Positions 1 through 10,619 of a stretch of 64,000 nucleotides of DNA are shown here, piece by piece. Each line of letters starts with the position of its first letter. The first letter of the stretch is position 1. The notes under the pieces are model-generated. The model was not told where the DNA came from. It worked only from the letters and a program-made list of their open reading frames with translations, and made no database searches. This stretch comes from Phaeodactylum tricornutum CCAP 1055/1 (taxonomy: Eukaryota > Bacillariophyta > Bacillariophyceae > Surirellales > Neidiaceae): positions 186,001 through 250,000 of the forward strand of contig NC_011688.1 in assembly GCF_000150955.2 (NCBI RefSeq), read 5' to 3'. The translations under genes were made by a program, and so were the position numbers.

Positions 1-233
1 AAACGACCAAGAATGCACCGACACGATCTTGTCGGTACGGTGGCGACATGTACTGCAACGAAAATAAACCACTCATCAAATTGAGCATCACCGAAACGGG
101 AATTCTGTAGTTGACGACGAAATCGACGCAGGTGCTACTTGTAAACAAATCACGATCAGCTAGCAAGCCAAAACGCGTTTTTAATTTACCCGCCGCGTAA
201 GATATATATAGTGTTTCATAGCACACTCACGGC

Positions 234-1949
234 TTACATGGCTGTCGTGGCTGCTTTGGCAGCTGCCTCGATCGCCCGCCGTGCCGCTTTCTTGTCGATT
301 GGAACAGGACGCAACAGTGCACTCTTGACCCACGCCAGGATGCATAAGATAATGATAACGTTCCGGTACTTGGCCAACAATTGTAAAGACTTTCGTACCA
401 GCTGCACGACGTACGCTATCCGTTTCGTGCTCTTTACCGTTCTCCGTATGAGTTTGGGCGTCACACCTTGACAAAACGCAGCAATTTTGGTCGCTTGTGT
501 CGATTGTAAGGGGACACCAGCCATGACGGCAAACTGTTGTAGTTGCGGACCCGAGGTGTTCTGCAAAAATCGACAAATTGTTTCTTGGGTGTTTTCGTCC
601 TCCAGCCGCTTGGAGAGCGACGACAGTACAGATTTTGCCAGTCCACCACCATCCGTTGGTCCGGCCGTCCCCAACCCACTCAATAGGGAAGCCGGAAACA
701 TGCCATCACCCAGTGGATCTGAGCTGCCCCTTGACGGACTCGAAGGCTTGCTCAGCAGTGACTCTAGCAGTGAGCTTGAAGTAGATAAATCCCCCATAGC
801 ACTTCCCGTGAAAATATCTGGCGATGCTGGTGATCTTCCGACTATCGGAGACGATTCTCTCATGAGTCTCCCATATAGTGCGACGGCCTTACGGTCGCCC
901 AAGAAGGCAGCCGACCGAGCGTCTTGCAAAGCTAGCGTACTATCGCCTAGACCCAACTCCGCTTTAGCCCTACGGTGGAATGCACGAGCCCGCAGCGCCG
1001 GTGCCATGACAGAAGCATCCCCAGAACAATCGTCTAGAACATGCGTACACGCTAATTTGGCGGCTTCGTACTCTTCGGCTTTCAGGTGACACAATGCCTG
1101 ATGCAAACGACAGGTAGCGAATTCTTCCATTAGGTCGTCAAACTCTTGCAAGGTGGGGTGGATTAAATTACCGGCAACTCGAAAACAGTTGGCGGCGTTT
1201 TCATAGTGACCCTCATCATGAAAGTGCTTACCCTGCTGACGATAGACGGTAGCCTCGTTGAGGACATTTTCTAAGTATGTTGCAGTTTCTCCTCCTTCAT
1301 CTTCGTCTTCATTTCTTTCCGAGCTCTCCGTATCGGATTCCGAGACTTGCAAGGAATCCCGCATTGCGGATTCCTGCGCTAGTGTAGACAAGTGCTCGTT
1401 CGTTGGAATTGCGGTGTTTTTCTTCGCCGCATCATCCATATTTCCCTCCAAGCCCTGAGAATCTACATTGTCATCATTTGCGTTGTTTTGTCCATCTACA
1501 GCAACTGCGGATTCCTGAACGGTTCGAGGATTCCTAGCCGTCGTATTAGAATTGGCTTTGAGTGTCGTATCCAGAGCTTCATCGTATATATTTTCATTAC
1601 CTTCCGGTTTACCAGCAGTATCTTTCTCGATTATCCCGGGATCTGCCTTGTTGTTCTCCAAACTAGCCGCTAGATTGCGACCTTCTTCATGCTCTTGCTT
1701 TTCCTGGGACCCCCCTCGCAAGCCGACCCCCGATAATTTTACACTTTCGCGGAAAGAACCCAAGACGCTGGGATTCCTTCGCAGTATTAAGAAAGGAAAT
1801 AGAAGGGAGTCCCGTCTTCTCGTTTGTGAGATAGAAGAGACGCTCGTCGTGACTTTGGATCGTTTGGCATGGACGCTACTGGTACTTGATACCACCACCA
1901 GCAGTAGGATGACGGGACAAACTGTCACGAATATTTTTCTGCGTTTCAT
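234..1949 (-). CDS. TPR protein with signal/anchor and C-terminal membrane segment
   Basis: The longest open frame begins at a TTG, so I take the first in-frame ATG (1949), giving 571 residues. A hydrophobic stretch at about residues 9-25 (VILLLVVVSS) looks like a signal peptide or anchor. Then comes a long acidic, low-complexity region. Tetratricopeptide-like helices lie at about 230-360, with typical pieces such as FHDEGHYENAANCFRVAG and GLGDSTLALQDARSA. After a Ser/Pro/Gly linker there is a helical region ending in one transmembrane segment (NVIIILCILAWVKSALL, about 530-546) and a basic Ala-rich tail. The layout of TPR plus C-terminal anchor resembles plant OEP61/TPR7-type chaperone receptors, but this is an analogy and the N-terminal leader differs. 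Role: probably membrane-bound protein-protein interaction; substrate unknown. No intron is needed. Confidence 0.75.
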   Translation of the reverse strand: MKRRKIFVTVCPVILLLVVVSSTSSVHAKRSKVTTSVSSISQTRRRDSLLFPFLILRRNPSVLGSFRESVKLSGVGLRGGSQEKQEHEEGRNLAASLENNKADPGIIEKDTAGKPEGNENIYDEALDTTLKANSNTTARNPRTVQESAVAVDGQNNANDDNVDSQGLEGNMDDAAKKNTAIPTNEHLSTLAQESAMRDSLQVSESDTESSERNEDEDEGGETATYLENVLNEATVYRQQGKHFHDEGHYENAANCFRVAGNLIHPTLQEFDDLMEEFATCRLHQALCHLKAEEYEAAKLACTHVLDDCSGDASVMAPALRARAFHRRAKAELGLGDSTLALQDARSAAFLGDRKAVALYGRLMRESSPIVGRSPASPDIFTGSAMGDLSTSSSLLESLLSKPSSPSRGSSDPLGDGMFPASLLSGLGTAGPTDGGGLAKSVLSSLSKRLEDENTQETICRFLQNTSGPQLQQFAVMAGVPLQSTQATKIAAFCQGVTPKLIRRTVKSTKRIAYVVQLVRKSLQLLAKYRNVIIILCILAWVKSALLRPVPIDKKAARRAIEAAAKAATTAM

Positions 1950-2746
1950 TTCTCGCTGCTGCTTTTCTACCAATCAGACCCTGCAATGTTTCGACGAGCC
2001 TAGCACCTTTCTACGACGTGCGAATACGGCTTGCGAGAGCAACAGCGATCATTCACAGTTTGGAAACTGCGGAGGCTCAGGTATTGCAATCGGTGAACTG
2101 TAAAGTAAGCATTTTCCAGAGTGGGGTATATTTTGAAACACTCCTCCATCTGGCACTGGCAGTGAAACTGTTGCATCTCACAGTGAGATCCCGACTACGA
2201 CGCGGAAAACTCCAGATTCCAGAACGGATTTCTCTGTCATTTGGGAAAGCTGTCACTGTCAGTCCGCGGTATCGAAAAGCATCTCTTTCGAGACGGGGCG
2301 ATTAGCTACCTACTATGAACTACCTACCTAGCTCGACGTGCTTCCCGTCTCCCTTTAACACAACTGAGATGTAGACAAAGAAGGAATCGAGATCTAGAAC
2401 ACTGTGATTAAAAGTTGCTTCGTGGATTATGAGAAAGCGCATTAATAGTAGAAGCTACTCTAATAGAATCGCCTTTGCAGGACAAGATGTCGATTGTGTC
2501 TGACGATGTATATAGCGATAGCAGGATGCTCTGAATCCTAAGCAAGACCTTATAAGTGCAAAGTACGTTCAAAGCTACCTCGACACTTTGGTAAAAGATG
2601 TTCCCAAAAAAGGCAGAACAGGTCGCTGTTGAATTTACAGTACTCACAGTCAGCAATATTTTTCGGGTAGACTTATCTCACGTCTAAGCCACTCGCCCCT
2701 TGCAGAAACTGAAAAGTTACCAAGATCACGGGTAAACATCAGATTC
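1950..2746. other. Intergenic: upstream of TPR gene, downstream of sulfotransferase
   Basis: Nearly 800 bp without a convincing gene. Open frames here are short and lack family features. The stretch holds three exact copies of the 9-bp TSACWGTSA motif: 2180 region (inside the perfect palindrome TCTCACAGTGAGA), 2253-2261 and 2644-2652. The first two lie within about 310 bp upstream of the TPR start codon. Confidence 0.6.
2176..2188. promoter_or_regulatory. 13-bp palindrome TCTCACAGTGAGA (candidate regulatory site)
   Basis: Perfect odd-centred palindrome (TCTCAC-A-GTGAGA), the clearest of the recurring TSACWGTSA sites in this window. It lies about 230 bp upstream of the ATG of the minus-strand TPR gene. 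The binding factor is unknown; a bZIP-like dimer is only a guess. Confidence 0.35.
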
Positions 2747-3847
2747 TCATCCCCATTTTGCCTTGGAGAAAGCACTAGGAAGTATATCAATAGTCTCACT
2801 CTGTTCGATTGAATTTCGCCTCATCAAGCATCCTGCTTCAATGAGTCTCCGATCGAAGATCTCAACGGCTCGCGCGAATAGTTCTGTGTCGAGATCGTGG
2901 TAGTTGATGGTGCGGTTGAGTGGTTCTCGGAAAGTCGGACGGTTGTTGCGCATTTCGAACGGCTGCGAACTCCCACCATACCATTGATGGAAAAGACACA
3001 TGCTCTCAGCCCAGCGATCCGTTACGCCGAAAAAAAAGTTGGGTCGTTTGATCCTTCGTATCGCCTTGTTCAAATTTAGCTCGATAATGTTCACATCTTT
3101 GAAGCATCTATGTCCCAAAACCATTTTAATTTGACAATTCGGAATCTGATTGGGTGCGCCGACGAAACGGTTCAGTAATAGCAAAAGGTCAAGCATCAAT
3201 CCAATGGCAATCCGCGTATGACAGGGACGTACCTGAGGTTCATTGACGTATACGTCAAACGAAACGTTCTGATTCTTCAACTGGCTACCGTGGCGATTGA
3301 ACGCATAAGCACTCTGAAGCCTTTCCAACGGATCCCGGAACATAGTAAAGGTCGTAAAAGGGCGTCGGCTCATTCTGTATGGTCTGTGGCATCCCGGACA
3401 TGGCATGTTGAGGATAGTTGCCTCACACCACTCGGAAGGTGGAAACCTGGCAACCAGACGGGTGTCCACGAGTTTGCCGTGCAGTACCTCAGGGTGCTCG
3501 GAAAGGATACGGGGACACAAGTTCAGATATAAAGTATTGAAAAAGGAAGTTCCCGTCTTTTGAATGTGCAACCAGAACACATCCAACTTGTTATCGTAGG
3601 ATATTCCGTGTGCCTTGTAGACTTGCTTTTGCAGAAGGGACTGCGTGTGGTTAAGTTGTATTTCAAGCCGCTGCATCCGACTCTCCAAAGCCCATTCTCT
3701 GTCCGTTAGCAGCCGATCGGGCGAAGTGAAGAGAAATTGATGTAGTGACACATTGGATAACACCGCGATGCATCCAATGAGACCGCAGAAGAGCTTCAGA
3801 GAGTATTTGCCTTGCGCTTGAATTTGTCTCGGACCATGACTTTTCAT
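2747..3847 (-). CDS. Golgi-type sulfotransferase (type II membrane protein)
   Basis: 366 residues, single exon, start at an ATG. A short basic N-terminus is followed by a transmembrane anchor at about 18-37, then a coiled stem (about 45-75) and a lumenal catalytic domain. The PAPS 5'-phosphosulfate loop is visible as HIQKTGTSF (about 94-102) and the 3'-phosphate loop as FRDPLERLQSAYAF (about 170-183). The HIQKTGTS form is typical of heparan-sulfate 6-O-sulfotransferase-like and related carbohydrate sulfotransferases. It would transfer sulfate from PAPS to a glycan, plausibly cell-wall or secreted polysaccharide; the acceptor cannot be told. It is divergently arranged with a rhamnosyltransferase-like gene, so the two may share a promoter region. 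A TGACAGTGA motif sits directly next to the start codon. Confidence 0.85.
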   Translation of the reverse strand: MKSHGPRQIQAQGKYSLKLFCGLIGCIAVLSNVSLHQFLFTSPDRLLTDREWALESRMQRLEIQLNHTQSLLQKQVYKAHGISYDNKLDVFWLHIQKTGTSFFNTLYLNLCPRILSEHPEVLHGKLVDTRLVARFPPSEWCEATILNMPCPGCHRPYRMSRRPFTTFTMFRDPLERLQSAYAFNRHGSQLKNQNVSFDVYVNEPQVRPCHTRIAIGLMLDLLLLLNRFVGAPNQIPNCQIKMVLGHRCFKDVNIIELNLNKAIRRIKRPNFFFGVTDRWAESMCLFHQWYGGSSQPFEMRNNRPTFREPLNRTINYHDLDTELFARAVEIFDRRLIEAGCLMRRNSIEQSETIDILPSAFSKAKWG

Positions 3848-4628
3848 TGACAGTGACTATTCGTCGAATTTAGCAGCTGAAAATGTCGCTCTACTCAAGC
3901 AGTATCAGAAAACGTGTCGGGGTGTATATTTGTGAGCACACCATTGTTGCTCGTTTCTACTAGAGGAGATGAGGAACCAAAAACGGACGATAATTTCCTC
4001 CCCAACGGCCGAACGACGTCGAAAATGCAAGTTGCACGGCGCACCTTTCAATCGTGTGGGTCGATATGTAAAAGCGCTGCTTGACGGTTAGTGCCGACAT
4101 AATTTTCACATGCCTGGTCCGGTTCATCCCGGAATCTCGCTGTTAGGGGGCTACCGAACGGAAAGCGTAGCAACTGTCAAGGTGAGATCAGGCGGCTGGA
4201 TACATTTTTGCAATTCTGCGGCGGATGTTCCTCTTTATCCCGCGTGTAGTGTATTTTCGGTGTCTGTTGAACGGTGAAATCGCGCCCAATTCGCATTTCT
4301 CTACTAGCAAAATCACATTTTCTTGTTAATTGCGAAAACGACAAGAAAAAGGTGCATCACTTGCCTCGATTTGCGACAGTATATCCGGGTTTTGCAAAGT
4401 ATGTCCATCGGTTGGAGGTTCGTTGACTTTGTGATGTGACTGTGCCTGTGCATACGGACTGTCAGTGTACGGACACGAAACCCCGCCCTGCTCATTGACA
4501 GTGAGCATGCATTCATCAAACTGTCGACCGTCGCTTTACAGTAACTATCAAGACGGAAAGCAGAGGCCAACATCCTCTCCCTTCTATGCCTCTACATACT
4601 TACTTCAACGTTCGTGGACAAGGCAAGC
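3848..4628. promoter_or_regulatory. Divergent promoter region, sulfotransferase / rhamnosyltransferase
   Basis: 780 bp between two divergent glycan-modifying genes. It holds TGACAGTGA at 3848-3856 (abutting the sulfotransferase ATG) and at 4496-4504 (about 125 bp before the rhamnosyltransferase ATG). Short minus-strand frames at 4313-4573 show no family features and I do not call them. Confidence 0.5.
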
Positions 4629-6112
4629 ATGAGAAAGCTAAAGAGGCGCAATGCTCCGTCCAATGATGAAGATGATCGATTGCCCTTGTACGATTCGTCC
4701 ACTGCCACAAGCTCCAACGGACCGTCGTCTCGAGCCAAGCAGCGCAAACGAAGATCGACCGGACCTTGTTGGCCATGGGCCAGACTAGTAATGGTATCCG
4801 GTATTGTTCTGACAGTCTACTGTGGTTGGATCTGGTGGAAAGCACCCGATCATAAACCTCCCATTCCCCCCATTCTACATCGTGCGTTTCCCTACAAACG
4901 TGATTGGTACTTGCCACGGATACGAGACGATGTCAAACTGGAAGAGTGGGATGGCCCACAGCTAATACACGTGGTTCACACACGGTTCATGCAAGAACAG
5001 CCCAGCTTGACGTCTTTGGGACGTGCACGACTGGGGCTCTTTCGCGTCTTTTGTCTACCTACGATGATTGAGCAAACCACCAACCATTTTTTGTGGATTA
5101 TTAAGACGGATCCCGACCTCGATGCCGAAATTATGCAAGTGCTGGTGGATTTGGTCTCTCCTTATCCCAACTTTTTCCTCGTAGCATCCAACGTCAATTT
5201 TCGTATCAACGAAGATTTTCCTGGCGCTTGGCGGGATGGTGCCCAGGCCAGGGACTTGGCCCTGTCTCGAACTTATACGGGCAATCAAACGCTTCTCGAA
5301 GTCGCCATGGCGTTGGAAGCCCAGCTACCCATACTCGAAACCCGGCTCGATGCCGATGACGGATTACACGTTGAATTTCTGGAACAAATGCAGTACCAGG
5401 CGACCAAGGCCTTTCGACAAAGTGCACTTAAATGGATGTACTGGTGTACACGACGGCATATGGAATGGCATTGGATAGACGAAGTACCGTCCTCCTTCGA
5501 ACACGACTCGCCACTTGGCCAAAAGATTGTGGAATACGGGGCTTTGCAAGGTGTGCAACATTCCAACCTCTGTATTACAGCCGGATATACAGTGGGCTTT
5601 CCAGTCGGGGTGTCTGAACCAGACGTACCCGTGTATCCTCATCAAGATTTGGTGTCCATGATTCGAAAACTACCATCGGAAAAGGCTTGTGGATTGAAAC
5701 CGAGTGAAAAATGTTTGCAGTTTGTTGAAGAACACATTTTTGAAGCAGTTCGATCCCGAACGCACACCTCGGCCGGGATGCTGAAGGTGCGATTAGAGCA
5801 AGACGGCCTGGTGAATACTCCTTGGTTGTCCTACGCGTACTGGGATCTGTTATGCAAGAGTTTTGAAATTCAGCGAATGCAAGTGCGGTGGATGAACGAA
5901 TATCTGACATCCCACATTATCGACATTGCCCGAGACAATCTTCTGGGACAGTGCACTCTGGGTCACAGTTGCAAGGTATGTGAGAGAATTAATCCTTAAA
6001 CCTTGTATTGGTAAATTTGACAAACCTGACTTCTTTCTCTTCTCAGGACTCGGCCAAGGAAGAGCTGGCAAAGGTGATTGAAAAGTACAGAAACCGAACA
6101 ACTTCGGGCTAG
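4629..6112 (+). CDS. Putative rhamnosyltransferase-like glycosyltransferase, two exons
   Basis: Start at ATG 4629; the open frame extends a few codons upstream only through a GTG. Exon 1 runs 4629-5975 and exon 2 6047-6112, with a 71-bp GT-AG intron in phase 0. Without splicing the frame stops soon after the donor; splicing adds 21 residues (DSAKEELAKVIEKYRNRTTSG), giving about 470 residues. A basic, low-complexity cytosolic N-terminus precedes one signal-anchor segment (about 55-75, LVMVSGIVLTVYCGWIWW). The lumenal part has HVVHTRFMQ, RLGLFRVFCLPTM, FLWIIKTDPDLD and the acidic metal-binding-like RLDADDGLH, which match the rhamnosyl-transferase-like family (Pfam Rhamno_transf). Sugar donor and acceptor are not shown by the sequence. 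It probably acts in the Golgi on secreted or wall glycans, like its divergent sulfotransferase neighbour. Confidence 0.8.
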
Positions 6113-6230
6113 TCGAACACGCTGTAGATGTAAGAAATGTTCCGTGTTGGTTTAATTCAATCGACTCCGGGCTAGTCGAATACGCGTTCCATGTTTTAAG
6201 GTAATACGTGTTCAGTGCTGGCTTGATTTG
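6105..6230. repeat. Imperfect tandem duplication of about 63 bp at gene 3' end
   Basis: CGGGCTAGTCGAA occurs at 6105-6117 (containing the stop codon of the rhamnosyltransferase gene) and again at 6168-6180. The sequences after each copy remain loosely alignable (CCGTGTTGGTTTAATT versus TCAGTGCTGGCTTGATT). It looks like an old local duplication of the 3' end. Confidence 0.5.
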
Positions 6231-6378
6231 CATTGTCAAGACGTGTACTCTGTCAATAAACAAACACATATTTACAGTTTGTATACGGTGATCGTTTCCG
6301 CTCCTAGCAGTGCAAAGGAGAGTGCTGGAGGCCTAGTTTGTCCTGTTCTCTAGGAGACGAAAACAAACATTCGGGAGC

Positions 6379-7701
6379 TCACTTTTTGTTCTGCTCATTC
6401 CGTATTCTTGCCCACACCCAAAGGAGGCCAGCAACGATAGCCACGAAGACCGATGTTTGCAAATGTCCATCCACACAATCGGGAACGGCCAGCACTTCCT
6501 TCGGCGTTAGCGCACGTTGATTAAACTTTTGTGGTCCGGTGGACAGGACGCCTCTGCCGTCTTGGTCCAGGACGTTCACTGTGAAGGTTGCTTGCGACCA
6601 GTCGATCGTTAAAATACCAAAATTGCGGCCCGTATAGTAGGCATCGGGCCGTTGCCGATGGGAGGCGAACGCGTCCAAGAGAGGGCGACAAAGAGCTCCG
6701 TACAAACCTTTGGTGCAGGTATGGGTCATACCCGAGCTGGTCACTTCCAATAGGGAAGAGAAAGTGTCCGCGCCGCTCTTTTTCCAATTCGCCCACGGAT
6801 CCAAGATTTCACCGTGGTGTACGTCACCGGAGAGCAAGGCCACACCCCTGGCGCGGCTATCGCTAATTAACTGCAAGAGCTTCGCCCGTTCCAAGGGAAA
6901 ATGTCCCCAGGTTTCCATAACCGGATTGGTAGTCAGCACTTGGATACTACTGACAATGACGTTCACTGATGCTTGTGACTGAGACAGCTCCGTGGCCAGC
7001 CAGTCCCACTGTGCGTGTCCGAGCAAGGCATTGTCCGGAGCCTGACACAGACTAGGCCACAACCCAGCGGACAACCATCGCGTGAGACACGCAATTCCCG
7101 CACCCAGTGGGATATAGGTGGCGACACTGGGTACGCAATGGTCTCGTCGAAACGAACGCGTATCCAGAAAGAATACCTGCACTTGCCGTGACGGAGGGTT
7201 GCCCCAAGAGACGCTGTGGTACAATCCGTGCCGAGATGGAGGTTGCCGACCCAGAAAGTCCCAAAAGGCACGCGACCGCGCGGCTTGGTCCGGCATGGAC
7301 GATCCCATATCGTTGCCTCCGTAGTCGTGATCGTCCCAAGTGCCAAATATTCCGAGCGGTGGTTGAAAGGTGGCGTATCCGAGACTCGCATTCGTTTTCA
7401 TTTGACGATATTCTTCCTCCAGTAGCTCCACGGACGCCATGCCGTGTGCGGGAGGATAGACGGAATCACCCGTCCACAACCACGCTTGCGGCTGTTGGGC
7501 TTGGACGGATCGCCATACGTGAGGTGCCGCATATTTGCGTTTGTGGCAGGAACCAAAGGCCAACGTTGTCACGGTAGCGTTCGGAAAGTCAAAGTCCGCC
7601 GCCAAGGTTACGTCAATTAGCCAAAGGCTAGCAGCACCCAGTAGACGGAGAACCAGACTTTGCCACACCCGGGAACAAGGCCGTTTCGATGGACCCGCCA
7701 T
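6379..7701 (-). CDS. PhoD-like metallophosphatase, membrane-anchored
   Basis: The ATG at 7701 is the first in-frame ATG, giving 440 residues. Residues 15-35 are hydrophobic (LVLRLLGAASLWLIDVTLA) and look like a signal peptide. The PhoD-like metallophosphatase motifs follow in order: FGSCHK (about 48), WTGDSVYPP (about 75), FGTWDDHDYGGND (about 118-130) and LLSGDVHHGE (about 290). These carry the Asp, His and Cys ligands typical of the family. The C-terminus has a likely transmembrane helix (VFVAIVAGLLWVWARI). The protein is thus probably on the cell surface or in an endomembrane lumen and hydrolyses phosphate mono- or diesters; a role in phosphate scavenging is inference. It converges with the rhamnosyltransferase gene (266 bp apart) and diverges from CtpA. 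Confidence 0.85.
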   Translation of the reverse strand: MAGPSKRPCSRVWQSLVLRLLGAASLWLIDVTLAADFDFPNATVTTLAFGSCHKRKYAAPHVWRSVQAQQPQAWLWTGDSVYPPAHGMASVELLEEEYRQMKTNASLGYATFQPPLGIFGTWDDHDYGGNDMGSSMPDQAARSRAFWDFLGRQPPSRHGLYHSVSWGNPPSRQVQVFFLDTRSFRRDHCVPSVATYIPLGAGIACLTRWLSAGLWPSLCQAPDNALLGHAQWDWLATELSQSQASVNVIVSSIQVLTTNPVMETWGHFPLERAKLLQLISDSRARGVALLSGDVHHGEILDPWANWKKSGADTFSSLLEVTSSGMTHTCTKGLYGALCRPLLDAFASHRQRPDAYYTGRNFGILTIDWSQATFTVNVLDQDGRGVLSTGPQKFNQRALTPKEVLAVPDCVDGHLQTSVFVAIVAGLLWVWARIRNEQNKK

Positions 7702-8239
7702 TGGTATTCTTGTTCGATACACACATACACACTGGTACTAGAAACCGAGTGTGTGCTTTGTACGTATACAAGAGACTGACTGTGTGAGAGGACCATTCAG
7801 GTCAATGCACTTTGTATTCCTTTCCGATATACTGTGCTACTACTCTACGTGTCCAGTCTATATGTCCTATTAGCTAGGAGCATCGCACGGTGCGAAGGTT
7901 CAAAGTCCGACATTTATGGCCAATGAGAATAAAGAAGGAAAGTATCCTTTGGAATCCGTGGAATACCATAGGACCATTGGTATAATCGTGATGTCAGCAA
8001 AACCACCAGCACACGTTGGCTGACATGCTCTCTGCCGAATTCCTACACGGACCGAAGAGCTGTTTACCGAATTTGCCCTCTCGTCCTTTCCTTCCGTTAC
8101 TCCTATAGAGTGCAATCGTCGCATACTAACAGAAAGGTTGTGGGACGATTCACTGTCAAACCCATCAAACATTGCACCACTGCCAGTCCGTAACAATCCC
8201 CCAGAGTATCCGTACACCCAAGGAGAGATTCGAAATGAG
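7702..8239. promoter_or_regulatory. Divergent promoter region, PhoD-like / CtpA
   Basis: 538 bp between divergent start codons. TCACTGTCA lies at 8150-8158, about 82 bp upstream of the chosen CtpA ATG. No gene is seen here; the open frame running from 8138 starts at a TTG and is treated as 5' UTR. Confidence 0.45.
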
Positions 8240-10619
8240 ATGATCCAAAGCCTGCGGAACATTCGGAACTTCTCCGGTCGTCGGCTTCTCACGCCACTGC
8301 TGCTCGTCACTATTGGTTTTATTGCACAAGGCGACGTGCACGCTTGGATTTTACCACCTACACGATCGTCGTTGGATTCACGTTCAAGTAAGGTACTTCT
8401 AGGCCTTTGTCCTACCACGGCATTGACGGCGCGGAAACGTTTGTGCAATGCGGATGACTTTGCTCCCAACACTGATGGGGTTACTCCGCCGTCCCCCGCG
8501 TACTCCCGGTCCACGTTTGCCCAATACGCGTCCAAGTGCCTCATCAGCGCTTTGGTCGCACTGCAAATTAGTTCCGTGATGATAGCACCGGTATTGGCAG
8601 GCGAAATGGTCAGTTTGCCTTCGTCTAAAGAGCGCTACTGGAACATTATGCGGGAAGGGACTCCGGACGAAAGACTCACCGCCAACGCCGCCCTACTTGA
8701 TCATGCCGTCGGTACCATCAACACAATGTACTACGATAACTCGGGGGGCATCAATTTCCAACCACGCGATTTCTTCCAGATCTGGAAGTCTTGGTTGAAG
8801 GAATCGAAACCAACGTTAGAATCGCGCCAAGGTGCCGAAGAAGGCCTTCGCTGGCTGGTGACCCAACTGGGTGACCCCTACAGCCTCTACTTGACGTGGG
8901 AAGAATTAAAGGGCGAACTTTCTACCAATCCACACGGATTTTTGGGATTGGGGGCAATGGTCGCGCCCGCCGGTGCCACCTTTTTTGGTTCCGTGAGCGC
9001 CCCCGTCATGGCCGACATCCCACCCGCGCTCAAAACCTCCAGTGGCAAGGAGCTGCTGAGTGCCACGCAAGTCAGGCACTTGCCCGTCATTACGGCATTG
9101 GCTCCACACTCCCCGGCGGAACGCTCCGGCCTGACCGTGGGGGATCGGATCGTCGCGGTGGCGCAGGACAACTTCTTGTCGCAATCACCGGAAGCGATCC
9201 AGGCTCGACTGACCAATACCTACAACGCCGAAAATTACCTCGGACATCCCGATGTTACCGTCGCGAAACCCGTCTACGCAGTCGATAATACAGGAAGCCG
9301 GGAAACGATTGTGGCGTACCGTCCGATGCATGTCCGACTCGCTTCCGTCAACGCACAAGAACCATTCTCGCCACGGCGGGAGAACACCGTCTCTGGAGGA
9401 GACGCAATTGTACATTACGAACTCTTGTCGAATGAACAATCGACGTTATTTGGTAAGACCACGAATAGTCCGGTAGGCTACATTCGACTCACCCGATTTT
9501 CCAAAGCTTCGACGGCCGGTTTTTTGCACGCTGTGGAAGAACTCGAACAGGCTGGAGCCACGTCGTACGTGCTGGACTTGCGCAACAACTACGGCGGTGT
9601 TATTCAAGAAGCCATGCTCACGGCATCAACCATGCTACGTGACCCCCACGCAGTCTTGTGCTATACCATGAACTCTCGCGGAGGCTTTACTCCACACGAC
9701 GTCGAAGAGTACGTCGTCGATACTAGGTATCCTGGATATCTCCTGAGTAAGGAATCCACTACGGTAACTTACGAACAAGTCAAACGGGAGAACCCGGCGT
9801 TCTTGTCCAGCAGTATGGCCTGGTCGCCGCCGAGTGCCTACGCATCGCTGCGGGAACAGGGCGTGAAACGAGGTATTCATCGTCCCACATTCGTGAACGA
9901 CAACCACATGAATGAATGGCAGATTTCTGCTGCGCAGCTCAAGCAACTACGCGCGCAAAAGAATATTGCGTTGCTCGTCAATGAAGGAACTGCAAGCTCT
10001 GCAGAAGTCTTTACCGCCGCTTTGCACGACAATGGTCGGACGGTGGCGGTTGTGGGAACCAAAACCTACGGGAAAGGGTACGTGGCTTCTGTAATCCATT
10101 GCTTACTCTTTGCCTTTCAGTGATTGTTTTGGACTTTCTTATCCAGAATATCCTTTACACTTTTCAGTCTGATCCAGCATACATTTCCCTTGCCTGATGG
10201 TGCTGGCTTGCGGTTGACAGTAGCAGAATTTCTGACGCCGGCCCTTCGACATGTAACACAGGTTGGTAGTGCAAGGTATGATCAACAAACTGGTGAATGG
10301 GCCGGTAGTGGCATCCAACCCGACATCTTGTGCACCAGCAATCAAGGTATCCCCGGCAATATTGGTGCTGATTTTTGCGTCAGTGTTGCTTTGGATGCGC
10401 TCAACGAAGCGCAACTGGTGGACGCTGCGTGGCCTTACCCACAAAACAACGTAGCAGTCGTCAAACGCGTAGGAGGCTCGTTGGACGGAAGTCAGCCACG
10501 CCGGCAAGTGGTTGCTGGAGTGACCAAAGTAAGTCATGATGCCTTACTTTTACGGTGAGGAACCGACATCGAGGGCCGCTAACGACGTGTTGTGTCTATC
10601 GCTTTAGGATGATTTTTAA
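8240..10619 (+). CDS. ctpA: Plastid C-terminal processing protease (S41, D1-processing type)
   Basis: Exons 8240-10077, 10168-10528 and 10608-10619, about 736 residues. The ATG at 8240 places a signal peptide at the N-terminus ending VHA|WILPP. This is a diatom plastid leader with Trp at +1. A second hydrophobic segment ending APVLAGE (about residues 100-121) looks like a thylakoid-lumen signal. The mature part has GDPYSLYL, a PDZ core (PAERSGLTVGDRIVAV) and the S41 catalytic core with Ser in NEGTASSAE and Lys in GTKTYGKG. Intron 1 (90 bp) restores KGLIQHTFPLPDGAGL across the junction. Intron 2 is less certain: spliced, the protein ends TKDDF; unspliced, it ends TKVSHDALLLR. An insert of roughly 80-100 residues lies between LRNNYGG and the Ser motif, making it longer than usual CtpA. 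The family matures photosystem II D1. Confidence 0.87.

Noticed and set aside
7900-8544. 214-codon minus-strand frame over the CtpA leader
   Set aside because: Antisense to a well-supported gene; no motif and would overlap its start.
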